Source: Psychromonas ingrahamii 37
GTDB lineage: Bacteria > Pseudomonadota > Gammaproteobacteria > Enterobacterales > Psychromonadaceae
Direction: 5' to 3'
NCBI RefSeq assembly: GCF_000015285.1
Contig: NC_008709.1
Location: 1,860,001 to 1,924,000, forward strand
Length of the DNA stretch: 64,000 nucleotides
A model generated the notes under the pieces. The model worked only from the letters and a program-made list of their open reading frames with translations, did not search any database and was not told where the DNA came from. Positions 1 to 9,285 of this stretch are shown here, piece by piece. How positions within the stretch are numbered: the stretch's first letter is position 1; every line of letters begins with the position of its first letter. Both the position numbers and the translations under genes were made by a program.

Positions 1-332
1 TCTTTAGTAAACCCTTTTACAATTCGTGGAGCAAGCGCGGCATTTTCTAATACAGTTAAATGAGGAAAAGAATTCCACTGCTGAAATACCATTCCTAAAT
101 TCTGTCTTAACTTGTTTTTATCTGTTTTTTTATCATGAACATCTATGTCATCAACGATAATATTGCCACTGTTTATCTTCTCAATGGCATTAATACAATA
201 CAAAAGTGTGGATTTTCCACTACCGCTTGCACCAATGATACTAACAACTTCACCGCTGTTTACGTTTAAATCGATCCCTTTTAAAACTTCCAAATCTCCG
301 AAAGATTTATGCACGCCTTTGATTTCTATCAT
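1..332 (-). CDS. Polar amino-acid ABC transporter ATP-binding protein (partial, cut by window edge)
   Basis: This is the first ~110 residues of an ABC ATPase that powers amino-acid uptake at the inner membrane. The N-terminus MIEIKGVHKSFG is typical of the GlnQ/HisP group. Walker A GASGSGKS lies at residues 34-41 and the Q-loop in MVFQQWNSFPHL follows at about residue 85. The Walker B and signature motifs fall outside the window. The ATG overlaps the stop of the upstream permease in an ATGA arrangement, so the two are probably translationally coupled. It is the last gene of a binding protein-permease-permease-ATPase operon on the minus strand. The substrate is not determined by sequence; glutamate, glutamine, aspartate or a related polar amino acid is likely. 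Confidence 0.93.
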   Translation of the reverse strand, partial: MIEIKGVHKSFGDLEVLKGIDLNVNSGEVVSIIGASGSGKSTLLYCINAIEKINSGNIIVDDIDVHDKKTDKNKLRQNLGMVFQQWNSFPHLTVLENAALAPRIVKGFTK

Positions 333-979
333 ATTGCCATTTTCCTTTCTACATGTTTACCATAACGTGATAAGGGGTATGAGATCATAAAATAAAACAA
401 TCCTATTCCTATCAGTATCATAAGGGGTTCTTGTGTCCTTGAGATCAACTGCTCTCCGGTTCTAAGTAATTCCATATATCCAATCACTGAAACAAGTGCC
501 GAGTCTTTTATAACACTAAGTGCGACGCCAAGCCAAGATGGGAAAACAGCTCTCATTCCTATCGGTACCCTGATGTGTATTACTGTTTGCAGGTAAGTCA
601 TACCCAGCGATCTTGACGCTGTTCTCATGGAAGTTGGAACACTATCAAATCCACTTCTAAAAACTTCGCTCATAAATGCCATGGTATAAAGAGACAGTAT
701 AATTGAGCCTGCAATAAAAGGAGATAGCGGGTGTCCCATAGCACCAACATAAGTACTAAAAAGTATAAGTTGAATAATAAGTGGTACAGATCTTAGAATA
801 TCTAAAAATCCGCCTAAGACCAGATTGACAGATTTATTAGATTCTGCTCTTAAAAATCCGATTAATAGCCCTAAAATTGTTCCAATAACTATTGCAACGA
901 CAGAGATATAAATGGTATTTAAAATCCCGGTTAAGATAAAGCCTGAATCATTCCAAGATAAAGGAGTAAATAAGTTCAT
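329..979 (-). CDS. Amino-acid ABC transporter permease (second permease of operon)
   Basis: This 216-residue integral membrane protein is of the HisM/GlnP-type permease family (polar amino-acid ABC transporters, about 220 residues). Several hydrophobic segments are visible, together with the cytoplasmic EAA-like loop (ASRSLGMTYLQ...VPIGMRAVFP) that contacts the ATPase. Its ATG shares one base with the TAA of the preceding permease (TAATG), and its stop overlaps the ATPase start, so the three genes form a tight translational unit. It should form a heterodimeric channel with the neighbouring permease. The exact substrate is unknown. Confidence 0.93.
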   Translation of the reverse strand: MNLFTPLSWNDSGFILTGILNTIYISVVAIVIGTILGLLIGFLRAESNKSVNLVLGGFLDILRSVPLIIQLILFSTYVGAMGHPLSPFIAGSIILSLYTMAFMSEVFRSGFDSVPTSMRTASRSLGMTYLQTVIHIRVPIGMRAVFPSWLGVALSVIKDSALVSVIGYMELLRTGEQLISRTQEPLMILIGIGLFYFMISYPLSRYGKHVERKMAI

Positions 980-1650
980 TATGAAAGCTCCCCTTTAAAC
1001 ACTTTTTTTGCAATCAAGCCTGATGCTAACAGCACCAATTTTGTTATTACAAAGTACATCGCAGCTGCGACTATAAAAAACTCTAATGTTCTAAATGAAG
1101 TCGATTGAAGTCTCTGCGTCTCACCTGAGAGCTCATTCATACCCACAAGTATACCAAGAGAGCTCATTAATATTGACCAAACAAATTGATTTGTCATTGG
1201 ATGATAAATCCTTCTAAACATTTGTGGCAATATCACATGTCGATAAACTTTTAAGCTGTTCATTCCGAGCGATTTTGCCGCACTATATTGAGTCGTTGGG
1301 ATTGACTGAAAACCACCCCTAAATGTTTCTGCCAAGTATCCTGCATTTATAAATACTAATGCAGAAAAAACCGAAAAATAAGGACTAAGATGGATACCAT
1401 AAGCACCTAGGCCAAAGTACGCCATGTAGATAAGAAAAAGTGCTGGTAAATTTCTTGCTGTCTCTATCCAAATATTTGCCATATTATAAAAAACTTTTGA
1501 ATCTGACATTTTCCCTAAAGCTAATAATACCGCAATAACTATGCCGAGAAGCATAGATAAAACAGATACATGTATCGTTGTAAACGCCCCACTTAAAAGT
1601 TGCGGGAATGCATCAAATACAACATTCCAATGAAATTCATAATTGTCCAT
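979..1650 (-). CDS. Amino-acid ABC transporter permease (first permease of operon)
   Basis: This 223-residue permease is paralogous in type to the next gene. It has an N-terminal periplasmic/TM start (MDNYEFHWNVV), several TM segments and an EAA loop (YSAAKSLGMNSLKVYRHVILP). It is the expected partner subunit of a GltJ/GltK-like heterodimer. A 418-base gap separates it from the binding-protein gene, whereas the downstream genes overlap. That gap holds a strong stem-loop, consistent with higher expression of the binding protein than of the membrane parts. Confidence 0.93.
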   Translation of the reverse strand: MDNYEFHWNVVFDAFPQLLSGAFTTIHVSVLSMLLGIVIAVLLALGKMSDSKVFYNMANIWIETARNLPALFLIYMAYFGLGAYGIHLSPYFSVFSALVFINAGYLAETFRGGFQSIPTTQYSAAKSLGMNSLKVYRHVILPQMFRRIYHPMTNQFVWSILMSSLGILVGMNELSGETQRLQSTSFRTLEFFIVAAAMYFVITKLVLLASGLIAKKVFKGELS

Positions 1651-2068
1651 ATATCCTCTTTATAAGCTTCTTTGATGAGCCTTAAATAGTCAAATATCTC
1701 CGGCAAAGTCGGAGGATTGATTTTATAAACCGCTTAAAGCGGATTAATTCTGCGGTCTTCTTGATTTTGGTACCGAATATATGTTCATCTCATCGATCGT
1801 TGAGACTTGCTATTTCCTTGCCCAAAAGCCCTTCCCTGTAAAATTCTTTGTCTTTCCCAATTAATGATGGGTTACTGGTACGTCACTTTTACCCTTTATA
1901 TATTCAAACTTTATGATATTTACAATCCAAAACCCTAAGCTTTAAACTTTTTTGTTCTTTTTTTTGGTGTTTTCTCATTTTATGACTTTAGGCGGATCAG
2001 AAATATAGGGGCCTTTAAATGCTTACAACCTCCAGCAGTGCTGAAGGTTGTAAGCCTCAATAAAAAAC
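1651..2068. other. Long spacer inside the ABC operon
   Basis: I see no gene here. The spacer separates the binding-protein gene from the permeases. It contains two small stems near 1700-1750 (CTCCG/CGGAG and CCGCT/AGCGG) and the strong 16-bp stem at 2021-2055 listed separately. Confidence 0.6.
2021..2055 (-). promoter_or_regulatory. Stem-loop just after the binding-protein gene
   Basis: The arms GCTTACAACC...GGTTGTAAGC extend inward to a 16-bp stem with one mismatch and a 3-nt loop. It starts 14 bases after the binding-protein stop on the minus strand. No U-tract follows, so it is more like an mRNA-stabilising or partially terminating hairpin than a full intrinsic terminator. In other transport operons such hairpins raise binding-protein mRNA over permease mRNA; that role is inferred here. 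Confidence 0.6.
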
Positions 2069-2896
2069 TTATTTATTGTCTCTTAATGATTGAACCATAT
2101 CAGACGATACGGGAGTTCCAAAATGTTTTATGTGTAACTCATTTAATCTTCCATCTCTAATTTGGTGAACCAAAAATAGATTTAGATAACTTTTCCAAGC
2201 AAGTTCACTTCTTTTTACAATAAGACCAACTACATCATCATAGTTTGGAACGTACGGTCCCGCTACGAAGTTGTCAAACTGACCTGAAGTCAGTTTTGTT
2301 GCTATATTTGTATTTGTAGATATAAGCGCATCTATTTTGCCTTGATGTAATCCTAAAAAGGCATCGTTTTCTGATTTGAAAGAAGTGTAGTTATCTCTTC
2401 CCCAGCCTTTGTCATCTGCATATGCAAAGTACTCTTTTTCATATGTAGTACCCAGAGCTGCGCCAACCTTTACATTTTTAAGGTCGTCAAAAGATGTCAT
2501 TTTCACACCTTTCTTAGATAAAACCTGAAATTTGAAAACAAAATAGGGATAGGTAAACCCAACAGATTTTGCACGCGCTAATGTGTCTGAAGTAGATCCT
2601 ACAACAACATCTGTTTTAGCAGAAATCAATGAAGGGATTCGGTCGCCCCATGTAAGATTTATTACGTTTGATTTTACGCCTAGAACTTTTGCTAAATCAT
2701 TACAATAATCAACATCAAAACCAGCTGGTTGATTATTTTTATCTGTATATCCCATTGGTGGAAAATCGAGCACAACGCCACAATTTAAAGTACCACTGTT
2801 TATAACGTCATCAAGCTTATCTGCACTAGCGGTAGAAAAAGCACCGATTGCTGCCATTGATGCAACGACTAACGAAATTTTCTTTACTAACTTCAT
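2069..2896 (-). CDS. Periplasmic amino-acid-binding protein of ABC transporter
   Basis: This 275-residue solute-binding protein is of family 3 (SBP_bac_3). The signal peptide MKLVKKISLVVASMAAIGAFS ends at an ASA cleavage site near residue 25. The mature part has the family pattern: GVVLDFPPMGYTD near the start, GFDVDYCNDLAK, and the ligand-pocket stretch VVVGSTSDTLARAKSVGFTYPY. A good ribosome site (AAGGAG) precedes the ATG. It is the first gene of the operon with the two permeases and the ATPase. A set of three 20-bp direct repeats lies 140-200 bases upstream and may be regulatory. The ligand is probably a polar amino acid. Confidence 0.93.
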   Translation of the reverse strand: MKLVKKISLVVASMAAIGAFSTASADKLDDVINSGTLNCGVVLDFPPMGYTDKNNQPAGFDVDYCNDLAKVLGVKSNVINLTWGDRIPSLISAKTDVVVGSTSDTLARAKSVGFTYPYFVFKFQVLSKKGVKMTSFDDLKNVKVGAALGTTYEKEYFAYADDKGWGRDNYTSFKSENDAFLGLHQGKIDALISTNTNIATKLTSGQFDNFVAGPYVPNYDDVVGLIVKRSELAWKSYLNLFLVHQIRDGRLNELHIKHFGTPVSSDMVQSLRDNK

Positions 2897-3985
2897 AAAT
2901 TCTCCTTGAATTTTTTTATTTTAAATCTGCTTATCTTAGGGAGGTCTACTGCATACACCCGACACACCACGTTTCATTATCTTGGATCTTAATAACTTCT
3001 CCTTTTTTATTATAAGTTGATGTTATCTTTACAGATTAATGTTGATTTTATAAGTGAATGTTAATTTTTATAAGTCAATGTTAATTGTTTTAACATTATA
3101 GATACTGTATCAAAATTTAAAGTAACTACTCAGTATCTTGATCACATTTTTAACAGTTTATTGGATGCTAACTACTTTCTTTTTAACCCGCGTAGCTGCG
3201 GGGGCCGTTTTTAATACGACTAGCTTAACGCAGCATATTTTGTGCCAAGGTTATTGAAAAAATTTATTTTCAAGTAATGGCATTTAACTAATTGTTTTTA
3301 AATGATTTTTAAATAGAAGGAGGATATCTAGAGGGGGAGAAGGGAATAAAAATGAATCTCAGGCTGTATGCTGCACCACAATAAAGCATATTTAGGTTAA
3401 AAAAGGGCAATTATTGATGAATTCTTCTAACTATCTGCATGATAAGGCAGATGATATATGCTTTATCAGGCATTGAGGGCGCGAATAGACGTTGAACATT
3501 GCTTTTTTGTTAATTATACCAATTTTATGGATTAGGGGGTCTATTTAGGCGCGGTAAAAATGGACTAAAACAGGGTGCTGACTTCAGCAACGATAAGTTC
3601 TTCTAATGAGACTAAATCCTACGAAATGATTTTGGACAGCTGTGCTGGCGATGCAGATGCGGGGTCTTGTTTTTTTACATTTTTTTCTTGGGCTAAACAA
3701 GGGCAGGGCAACCTTACCTTATATGCTTTTAAATCGTTACATTAACTGAAAAATTATATTCTGATTAACTAAAATATTATACCGAACAAAGACTAATTAT
3801 CTGAGTTAATCGCGGTTGATAAAGTTTGTGCATTAGCCGATAGAACACTGACGAATAGCGAGCCTTTCTTTGCGGAGCTCGACCGTTGTGATGCTGAGGT
3901 GCAATACCCAATGCGTCTATCCTTCATACACTCTTAAGGTCAGCGGCAAATGGTCGGAAAAACCATTTTTGTTATACTCTTTACT
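2897..3985. other. Long intergenic region with short coding relics
   Basis: No intact gene is visible. Besides the direct repeats there is a GC-rich hairpin at 3187-3202 (CCCGC/GCGGG) followed by a T-run at 3208. Two short relic reading frames are present: a minus-strand tail near 3565-3665 (ends EELIVAEVSTLF, with an internal TAG) and a plus-strand tail near 3797-3936 (ends QYPMRLSFIHS). I recognise neither family. Confidence 0.45.
3036..3094 (-). repeat. Three imperfect 20-bp direct repeats upstream of the ABC operon
   Basis: Three successive units share the core AATGTTAATTTTTATAAG-like sequence with a 20-bp period (units begin near 3036, 3055 and 3075). They lie upstream of the binding-protein gene. 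Equal spacing of about two helical turns is what one expects of cooperative regulator sites, but the regulator is unknown. Confidence 0.5.
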
Positions 3986-4909
3986 CTAGGGTCTGGAGTG
4001 ACGTATTACCTCGTTTTTGATTATCATCCCTTCGAAACTGAAAATTTTAACTTTATTAGCGCTTGTATAGAATTTCTTATTCTTCAATGCGCCGCGATTA
4101 ACTAGAATTTGATCCAGCATTGCCCACTCACCTCCATAAGAGTGAGTCCCTTGAGTACCGTCCATCAGTGGCCACATCATATTGTACAAGTAAGGATTTT
4201 TATTGCGGTTCGACTTAACTTTGCTAATCTGATTTGATGAAAGTGTGTAGCTGGTCAACGATCTATTAAAAGGTTGATCATTGAAGTCCCCCATGACCAA
4301 AACGGGAATCTCTCCGCGTATCTTTTTAATGCGGTCGAGAAAATAGGAAAGTGTTTCCCCGGCCATCATTCGGTATGGTTCGGAATCTATCTCCCCTCCA
4401 AGACGGGAGGGCCAGTGGTTTCCAATCACAATAAAATTGTTTCCTTGTTTGGTCTTAAAATTAACCTGGACTAAATCTCGAGTAGCATTTTGCTTTTGGA
4501 TAACATGATGAAAAACTCTGTTTTTAACAATACCCGCATCATCAAGTGTTGTTTCAATTTCGAATAGGTTTCTATCGTAAATAAATGCAACATCAATGCC
4601 GCGCATATCACTGTTATCTGCATGAACAACTGCATAATTACGTTTAGGCTGATTTAAAGTTCTGACTAAATCCAGCAGGACGCGAGATGATTCAACCTCA
4701 CAAACGCCCAGAAGATCGGGACCTTTACCGTCGTTCATGGCATTTATCACAGTTGCTAATTGTTGCAGCTTAATTTGCAGTTCTGCTTTACCCCATCCCT
4801 TAAGCTCTGCATTAAGCTTTTTTTGCAGCCATTCTGGACGATTCGCTGAATTATTTTCTTCAAATAAATTTTCGACATTCCACCAGGCGAAATAGTATTC
4901 AGTATTCAT
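3986..4909 (-). CDS. Endonuclease/exonuclease/phosphatase (EEP) family protein
   Basis: This 307-residue protein has the EEP fold used by Mg2+-dependent DNases and phosphodiesterases. The motifs appear in order: WNVENLF at 10-16, the metal-ligand Glu in CEVE at 70-73, RGIDVAFIYD near 103-112, GNHWPS at 163-168, GDFND at 207-211 and the C-terminal LDQILV at 265-270. The usual catalytic His of the final SDH motif is replaced by Gln, as in many bacterial predicted nucleases of this group. No signal peptide is seen, so it may act in the cytoplasm. AAGGA precedes the ATG. It is monocistronic, and its substrate cannot be assigned. Confidence 0.85.
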   Translation of the reverse strand: MNTEYYFAWWNVENLFEENNSANRPEWLQKKLNAELKGWGKAELQIKLQQLATVINAMNDGKGPDLLGVCEVESSRVLLDLVRTLNQPKRNYAVVHADNSDMRGIDVAFIYDRNLFEIETTLDDAGIVKNRVFHHVIQKQNATRDLVQVNFKTKQGNNFIVIGNHWPSRLGGEIDSEPYRMMAGETLSYFLDRIKKIRGEIPVLVMGDFNDQPFNRSLTSYTLSSNQISKVKSNRNKNPYLYNMMWPLMDGTQGTHSYGGEWAMLDQILVNRGALKNKKFYTSANKVKIFSFEGMIIKNEVIRHSRP

Positions 4910-5126
4910 AAGGTCCTTCTGCCTATAAGATTATGAAAATATCAGGCTTGAATAATAGTATAGCGCTTTTAAGTGTCTATAAAATGCGCGTAATGAATCA
5001 ATATTAATTTACTGTGACCGGCGCTATTAAGTTTCTTTGGCTTAGTGATCGAGGTTATAAAGCCGTCACTGTGTCTCTTTATTTAACCTCGTGTCGAAAT
5101 GGCAATATATAATCTCTCTATCATTT

Positions 5127-5476
5127 TCAATGACTCTCTTTTTCAGTACTAATGAGGCGTTTATGGGCGTATTGGGTGACGTTAGCTCTTTCTTCATCGG
5201 TATAAACGCCATCACATTTATGTAATGGCGCTAAAGGTGTTTTAGTTTGATGATTGAATGTCTTATGGCAAGAAAATCATTTATAGCGTTGTACCGATCG
5301 CGCTTTCCCCACTTAGTGAAATATGCGCAATGGCAATGTAGGCATTGAGGTGATGAATTGAAAATAGGATGGATCAGTTCACTAATCGTAATTTCTAGTT
5401 GAGGTACTTGAATAACGTGCTGAACCGTTAACCTTTGAGCAGGCGTCATGCCTAAACTACGTTTACAACCTGTCAA
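5127..5476 (-). pseudogene. IS1595-type transposase N-terminal remnant
   Basis: The first frame (stop at 5231) carries a zinc-ribbon start (QCLHCHCAYFTKWGKRD...RYNAI) typical of the N-terminus of IS1595-family transposases. After a frameshift another frame continues with TKTPLAPLHK, matching the TPLARLR/HK motif that follows the zinc ribbon in this family. The second CxxC pair and the whole catalytic domain are missing. It is a relic and cannot be active. Confidence 0.6.
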
Positions 5477-6037
5477 CCGGCCAAAGAGATAAGTTGACTA
5501 TAGGAATGTAAAAATTACTCGCTAGTCAAGATGAAAAGAGGTGAACTTTGAAATTTGCTCTAAAGTATATTTTAAAGCTTATGAGGAATGATGTTTATTC
5601 TCTTCATACTTATTATCAGTCTTATCGGCTTTTTCTTTCGAGTACCACTATTAATAATCAGTTAAGGTAAAAAAGAAAAACCTGCCACTCGATTTTAAAA
5701 TCCCCGTTTACTGTTCAATCCTAATGCTTGGCGCTATGTCCGCAGATTATGCGCTCCCCAATATAAAATCCGACGAACAGCTACAGTAACTAAAGGTCAG
5801 TGGGCGAAGTGAATGGTGTTGTCTTATTTTTTGCCTTTAATTCATATTGTATGGGGAACAAAGTTAGTTTATGGTGATTGTTTTTTATTTTAACTCGTTG
5901 ATTTTATTTGTATCAAAAAATGGCTTTCCTAATTAGTAGGTTGTTATTTCTGATTTTTTCAAAAAACAGCTAAAATAACAAACTCGATTGGCTATATCAT
6001 TAAGTGCATTTTTGGATACAAAATAGTGAGGGATATT
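5477..6037. other. Intergenic region
   Basis: I see no coding or structured feature that I can support in this stretch between the IS1595 relic and the membrane methyltransferase gene. Confidence 0.5.
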
Positions 6038-6457
6038 ATGCTTTATGTGATTGCGCAATTTATACTGCTGGCTGTGATTGCTTGGCCCTTGGCAAGTTTA
6101 AAGATTTCAATTGTCGGTTTATTATTAATTTTGCTTTCTGTCTTTATTGCTTTTTCTGCATTAATGGCTAACCGTCCCAGTAATTTTAATGTTCGCCCAC
6201 ACCCAAAAGAAACGGGGACATTGGTTGTTCACGGTCCTTATAAATTTATCCGCCATCCTATGTACAGCTCCCTCTTCTTTGGTGGTTTAGGCATTCTTTT
6301 CTGTCAGTTTAGCTATTGGAAATTAATTGCATGGTTATTACTGGTTGTTGTGCTGGTTTTAAAATCTCGTTTTGAAGAAAAAGCTTTATGCGCGCATTAT
6401 GCGGGGTACCGTGTATATCAAAAAAGCAATAAAGCTTTTATACCTTGGATTTGGTAG
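6038..6457 (+). CDS. Small isoprenylcysteine-carboxyl-methyltransferase-like membrane protein
   Basis: This 139-residue membrane protein resembles the ICMT/PEMT family of membrane methyltransferases. The N-terminal half has two hydrophobic helices. The C-terminal half has the family hallmark GPYKFIRHPMYSS followed by another TM pair and a conserved RFEEKALCAHYAGYRVY stretch that contributes to S-adenosylmethionine binding. I chose the ATG at 6038, preceded by GAGGGA at good spacing, over the in-frame GTG 12 bases upstream. The methyl acceptor is unknown; bacterial members may modify lipids or small molecules. It stands alone. Confidence 0.8.
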   Translation: MLYVIAQFILLAVIAWPLASLKISIVGLLLILLSVFIAFSALMANRPSNFNVRPHPKETGTLVVHGPYKFIRHPMYSSLFFGGLGILFCQFSYWKLIAWLLLVVVLVLKSRFEEKALCAHYAGYRVYQKSNKAFIPWIW

Positions 6458-6605
6458 CCTGAATTAGAATAAAAAGGAGTCATTGTTTAAAATTATTTTA
6501 CTGACTTTTGTCATTAAACTATGTGAATAGGATGCCTCTAGCCTTTTTTTGACTACAAACCTCCTCAATAAGCCACTCTGTTTATTAAACAAGATTAATT
6601 AGAAG

Positions 6606-7160
6606 GCTTAATTCAGCTAACTTAGAATTTTCAACCATCATTTTTATGGCTTGATTCTCAGCATACACTCGACATTTCCAGGTTAATCACTATCAAATCA
6701 GCAATGACGAAGATTCTCAGCTGAGGAGAGCTTAACTTTGCTTTAAGAGTAGATAGCTCCACGATTACAGACTTGAAGCATCTGCCGATATGCTTAACGC
6801 ACACTTTCAGTGTTATTCAGATAGGAGTGATTTCCATTAATTTTATCGTCTGGCTATTATTTTGACTGGCTACGTACAGGAAAAAACGGGTATTTTATCT
6901 AAAGGTTACACTTATATATTAGCATTTTTTCTACACTAACTGACTGAAGATAATCAACAATTAAAAATTTAGAATGCCTTCTGTAAGTATCTGAATCTTC
7001 ATTATTAATCATATTAATGCTTGCTTTTTTTGCCGTTATTTTTAGGAAGAATCGCTTGAAAATATGAATACGGTAGAACGTATCAGTCTCCGAATAAGAA
7101 CCTGCAGAAATGAGCACTAAGGAGGTATTAATAAAAGTGTCCTCGGATGTACCTTATAAT
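6606..7160 (+). pseudogene. Decayed paralogue of the PEP-CTERM protein at 9393
   Basis: From about 6688 to 7160 the DNA aligns base by base with the 3' half and downstream flank of the intact gene at 9393-10085, with many substitutions, indels and stops. Matching landmarks include CACTATCAA.TC..CAATGAC, GATTACAGACTTGAA, GGAAAAA..ACGGG and TAATAAAAGTGT. A weaker match begins near 6606 and is interrupted by about 75 bases. Its degraded end still reads VSESSLLIILMLAFFAVIFRKN, a PEP-CTERM-like motif, TM helix and basic tail. It is not expressible as a protein. Confidence 0.75.
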
Positions 7161-7165
7161 TTTAG

Positions 7166-7443
7166 CTTTTTTAATCAATTAATAGTCAAATTTTGATGTT
7201 GTTTTGTACTATTTTCTGTTTAAATACGCTCGAATTTAATCAATCCTATTATTTCCATTCAGTTGTTTAAATATTGTAGCTGGAAAAAAGCAAATTAAGG
7301 GAAACCTTAATACGCAAAACCACCGGCCTGTTGATTGACTATTTAGTCTATGGCAGCGGAGTTACCAAGGCGATAGCACTTCTTATCATCCCTTCTAATT
7401 TGCAAATTATAAATAACTGCTTGATCACTTTTGTGGAGACAAA
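7166..7443. other. Upstream region of the secreted two-repeat protein
   Basis: The region is AT-rich and holds no gene. A GG(N10)GC pair near 7360-7374 loosely resembles a sigma-54 promoter but lacks the flanking consensus bases, so I do not call it. Confidence 0.4.
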
Positions 7444-8922
7444 ATGAATCAACGAGTTAATTTAATCTATAACCGCCTAATTTTAATTTTTTTATTAGTT
7501 ATTAGTCCTGCTGTACTATCTGCAAGTTTACAGATTACATGGAGCGATAACTCATCAAATGAAGATGGTTTTTTAGTCGAAAAACGGCTTTTAAACGAGG
7601 ATAAAATTCAAAATATTGCGATATTACCTGTTAATAGCCAAGAATATAATGATCTAGATCTTGTTAGTAATGAGACATATTGCTATCGCATTACAGCATT
7701 TAATAAAGCGGGAATGGGAAAGTCTGACGAATTCTGTTATCAAGTACCGACTGATTTTATTACAGATGAAGACACTGCTGCTAATCAGGTCACTGCTGTC
7801 GATCAGGTCATTGCTGCTGATCAGGACACGGCTGCTGAGCAGGGTATCAGTTCAGTCAAGTTTACTGGAAAGGTTGTCCTATCGCATGAGATTATTGCAC
7901 AAGTGGTGGATCTTGAGATTGGTGAAAAGACACTTTATTCCTTTAAAAGTGATCTTGCATATAATCAGGAATATACCAAAGATACGCTTAATAACAGTAG
8001 CTTTACGGCTAATGTTGGTGAAATAAGATATTCAAATGAAGATTATTTTAGCTTTCAAAATCAGGGTGTTGAAATTGATAATGGCTACGCGAGTATGGCA
8101 TTTAACAGCAATAATAGCCTCTCATTTGTTTTACAGGGTACGGGCAATAAACAAACTGCGCGTTTGTATATGCAAGCAGGTGTATGGTCTGACGAGCAAT
8201 CTAATATTATTGTAACAGCGGGTGATCAGGTTGAGGTTATTACGCTACCTAATGGTTATGCTTGGCATTCCTTTGCCATTGATATTGTTTTTGATGGCAC
8301 TGTACCTGTCCATATAGCAACAGAGTCCGATCGTTCAGGTTACAGCACTGTTATGTTTGCTGGCATTGTTTTTGATAAAGAAAATTTAGAAAAAAATACT
8401 TCTGTTGCCTCCCCTGTTTTTAACTATGCAGCTTTTGTTGATATAGATACAAATTTTGGTGCAGTAATTGATACCACAGACGTCACTTTTTACACTGCAA
8501 AAGCGATTAAGGATAATGGACAACTCTCTAATGCTTCTCTGCAAAACTTATCCTTTTATGGTGAACAAATATATCGTGATGATATTTATTCTGTCATTAA
8601 TGATGGAGCTGAAATAAATTCAGGTTATCAAAGCATGTCATGGAATGAGGCTAACGGTGCTGAAATTAAACTTGAAAGTGCTGATCAACAGATAAATACG
8701 GCTTCTGTCTATTTTATTGCGGCAGTTTGGAGCTATGATGCAGCATTTGTTGAGCTGGTTATCAACGGTGAAAGTGAATTAATTGAGGTACCTTCAGGTT
8801 ATGGATGGCATTCCATGAAAGTTGACATTGAATTTGAAGGTATCGTCGATATAAATATCCATCCAGTGGGTGAATTCGGAGGCTATAGTGGCTTCGGTGT
8901 TGCAGGGATAACCGTACAATAG
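7444..8922 (+). CDS. Secreted protein with fibronectin type III-like domain and two tandem beta-rich domains
   Basis: This 492-residue exported protein is of unknown function. The signal peptide is at residues 1-27 (MNQRVNLIYNRL...VLSA). Residues 28-105 look like a fibronectin type III domain (ITWSDNSSNEDGFLVEKR ... YCYRITAFNKAG). A low-complexity linker of repeated xDQVxAAD units follows (about 110-140). Two ~160-residue repeats then share the order ...NGYASM/SGYQSM..., AGVWS/AAVWS, YAWHSFAIDI/YGWHSMKVDI and a final GIVFD/GITVQ. No C-terminal sorting signal is seen, so it is probably released or bound through the repeats. GTGGAGAC precedes the ATG. It lies between a decayed and an intact PEP-CTERM gene, which suggests a surface or matrix locus. 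Confidence 0.75.
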   Translation: MNQRVNLIYNRLILIFLLVISPAVLSASLQITWSDNSSNEDGFLVEKRLLNEDKIQNIAILPVNSQEYNDLDLVSNETYCYRITAFNKAGMGKSDEFCYQVPTDFITDEDTAANQVTAVDQVIAADQDTAAEQGISSVKFTGKVVLSHEIIAQVVDLEIGEKTLYSFKSDLAYNQEYTKDTLNNSSFTANVGEIRYSNEDYFSFQNQGVEIDNGYASMAFNSNNSLSFVLQGTGNKQTARLYMQAGVWSDEQSNIIVTAGDQVEVITLPNGYAWHSFAIDIVFDGTVPVHIATESDRSGYSTVMFAGIVFDKENLEKNTSVASPVFNYAAFVDIDTNFGAVIDTTDVTFYTAKAIKDNGQLSNASLQNLSFYGEQIYRDDIYSVINDGAEINSGYQSMSWNEANGAEIKLESADQQINTASVYFIAAVWSYDAAFVELVINGESELIEVPSGYGWHSMKVDIEFEGIVDINIHPVGEFGGYSGFGVAGITVQ

Positions 8923-9246
8923 GGTAGATAAAGTGCTTTGGTTATAATAGGGAAGAAGCAAAGGCTTATTCCCTATTTTTTAATACAATTGCAACAAAGC
9001 TTTTTTATCATCAGCCGATGACGCAGATCTCTTCCTTCCAAAAAAACAACAAATTATTTTTTGAATGCTTTTACTGATGAAATAACAAACTATCAATAAA
9101 ATTAAAGATTATTTTCAAATCTATTTAAGACAGGTTCAATACTATTTTAAAAAGTTTAAAATAAAAACGTCGATTTTTTTACATTCGAAAATAACCACGA
9201 ATCCGGAAAAACCATAACCCCTTTAAAAGAAAAACTTTTTGTAGAT

Positions 9247-9262
9247 TGGTATGATTTTTGCT
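9247..9262 (+). promoter_or_regulatory. Candidate sigma-54 promoter
   Basis: TTGGTATGATTTTTGCT has the GG at 9248-9249 and GC at 9260-9261 separated by exactly 10 bases, as required for RpoN (-24/-12) promoters, with TTGC at the -12 element. The -24 box is TGGTAT rather than TGGCAC. Sigma-54 with the PrsK/PrsR pair is known to control PEP-CTERM genes in some bacteria, which makes the site plausible. Confidence 0.45.
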
Positions 9263-9285
9263 CTGTTATTAGTAGCTAGCTAGCA

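Noticed and set aside
7350-7380. Sigma-54 promoter before the secreted two-repeat gene
   Set aside because: GG and GC have the right spacing but the flanking bases do not fit the -24 and -12 consensus.
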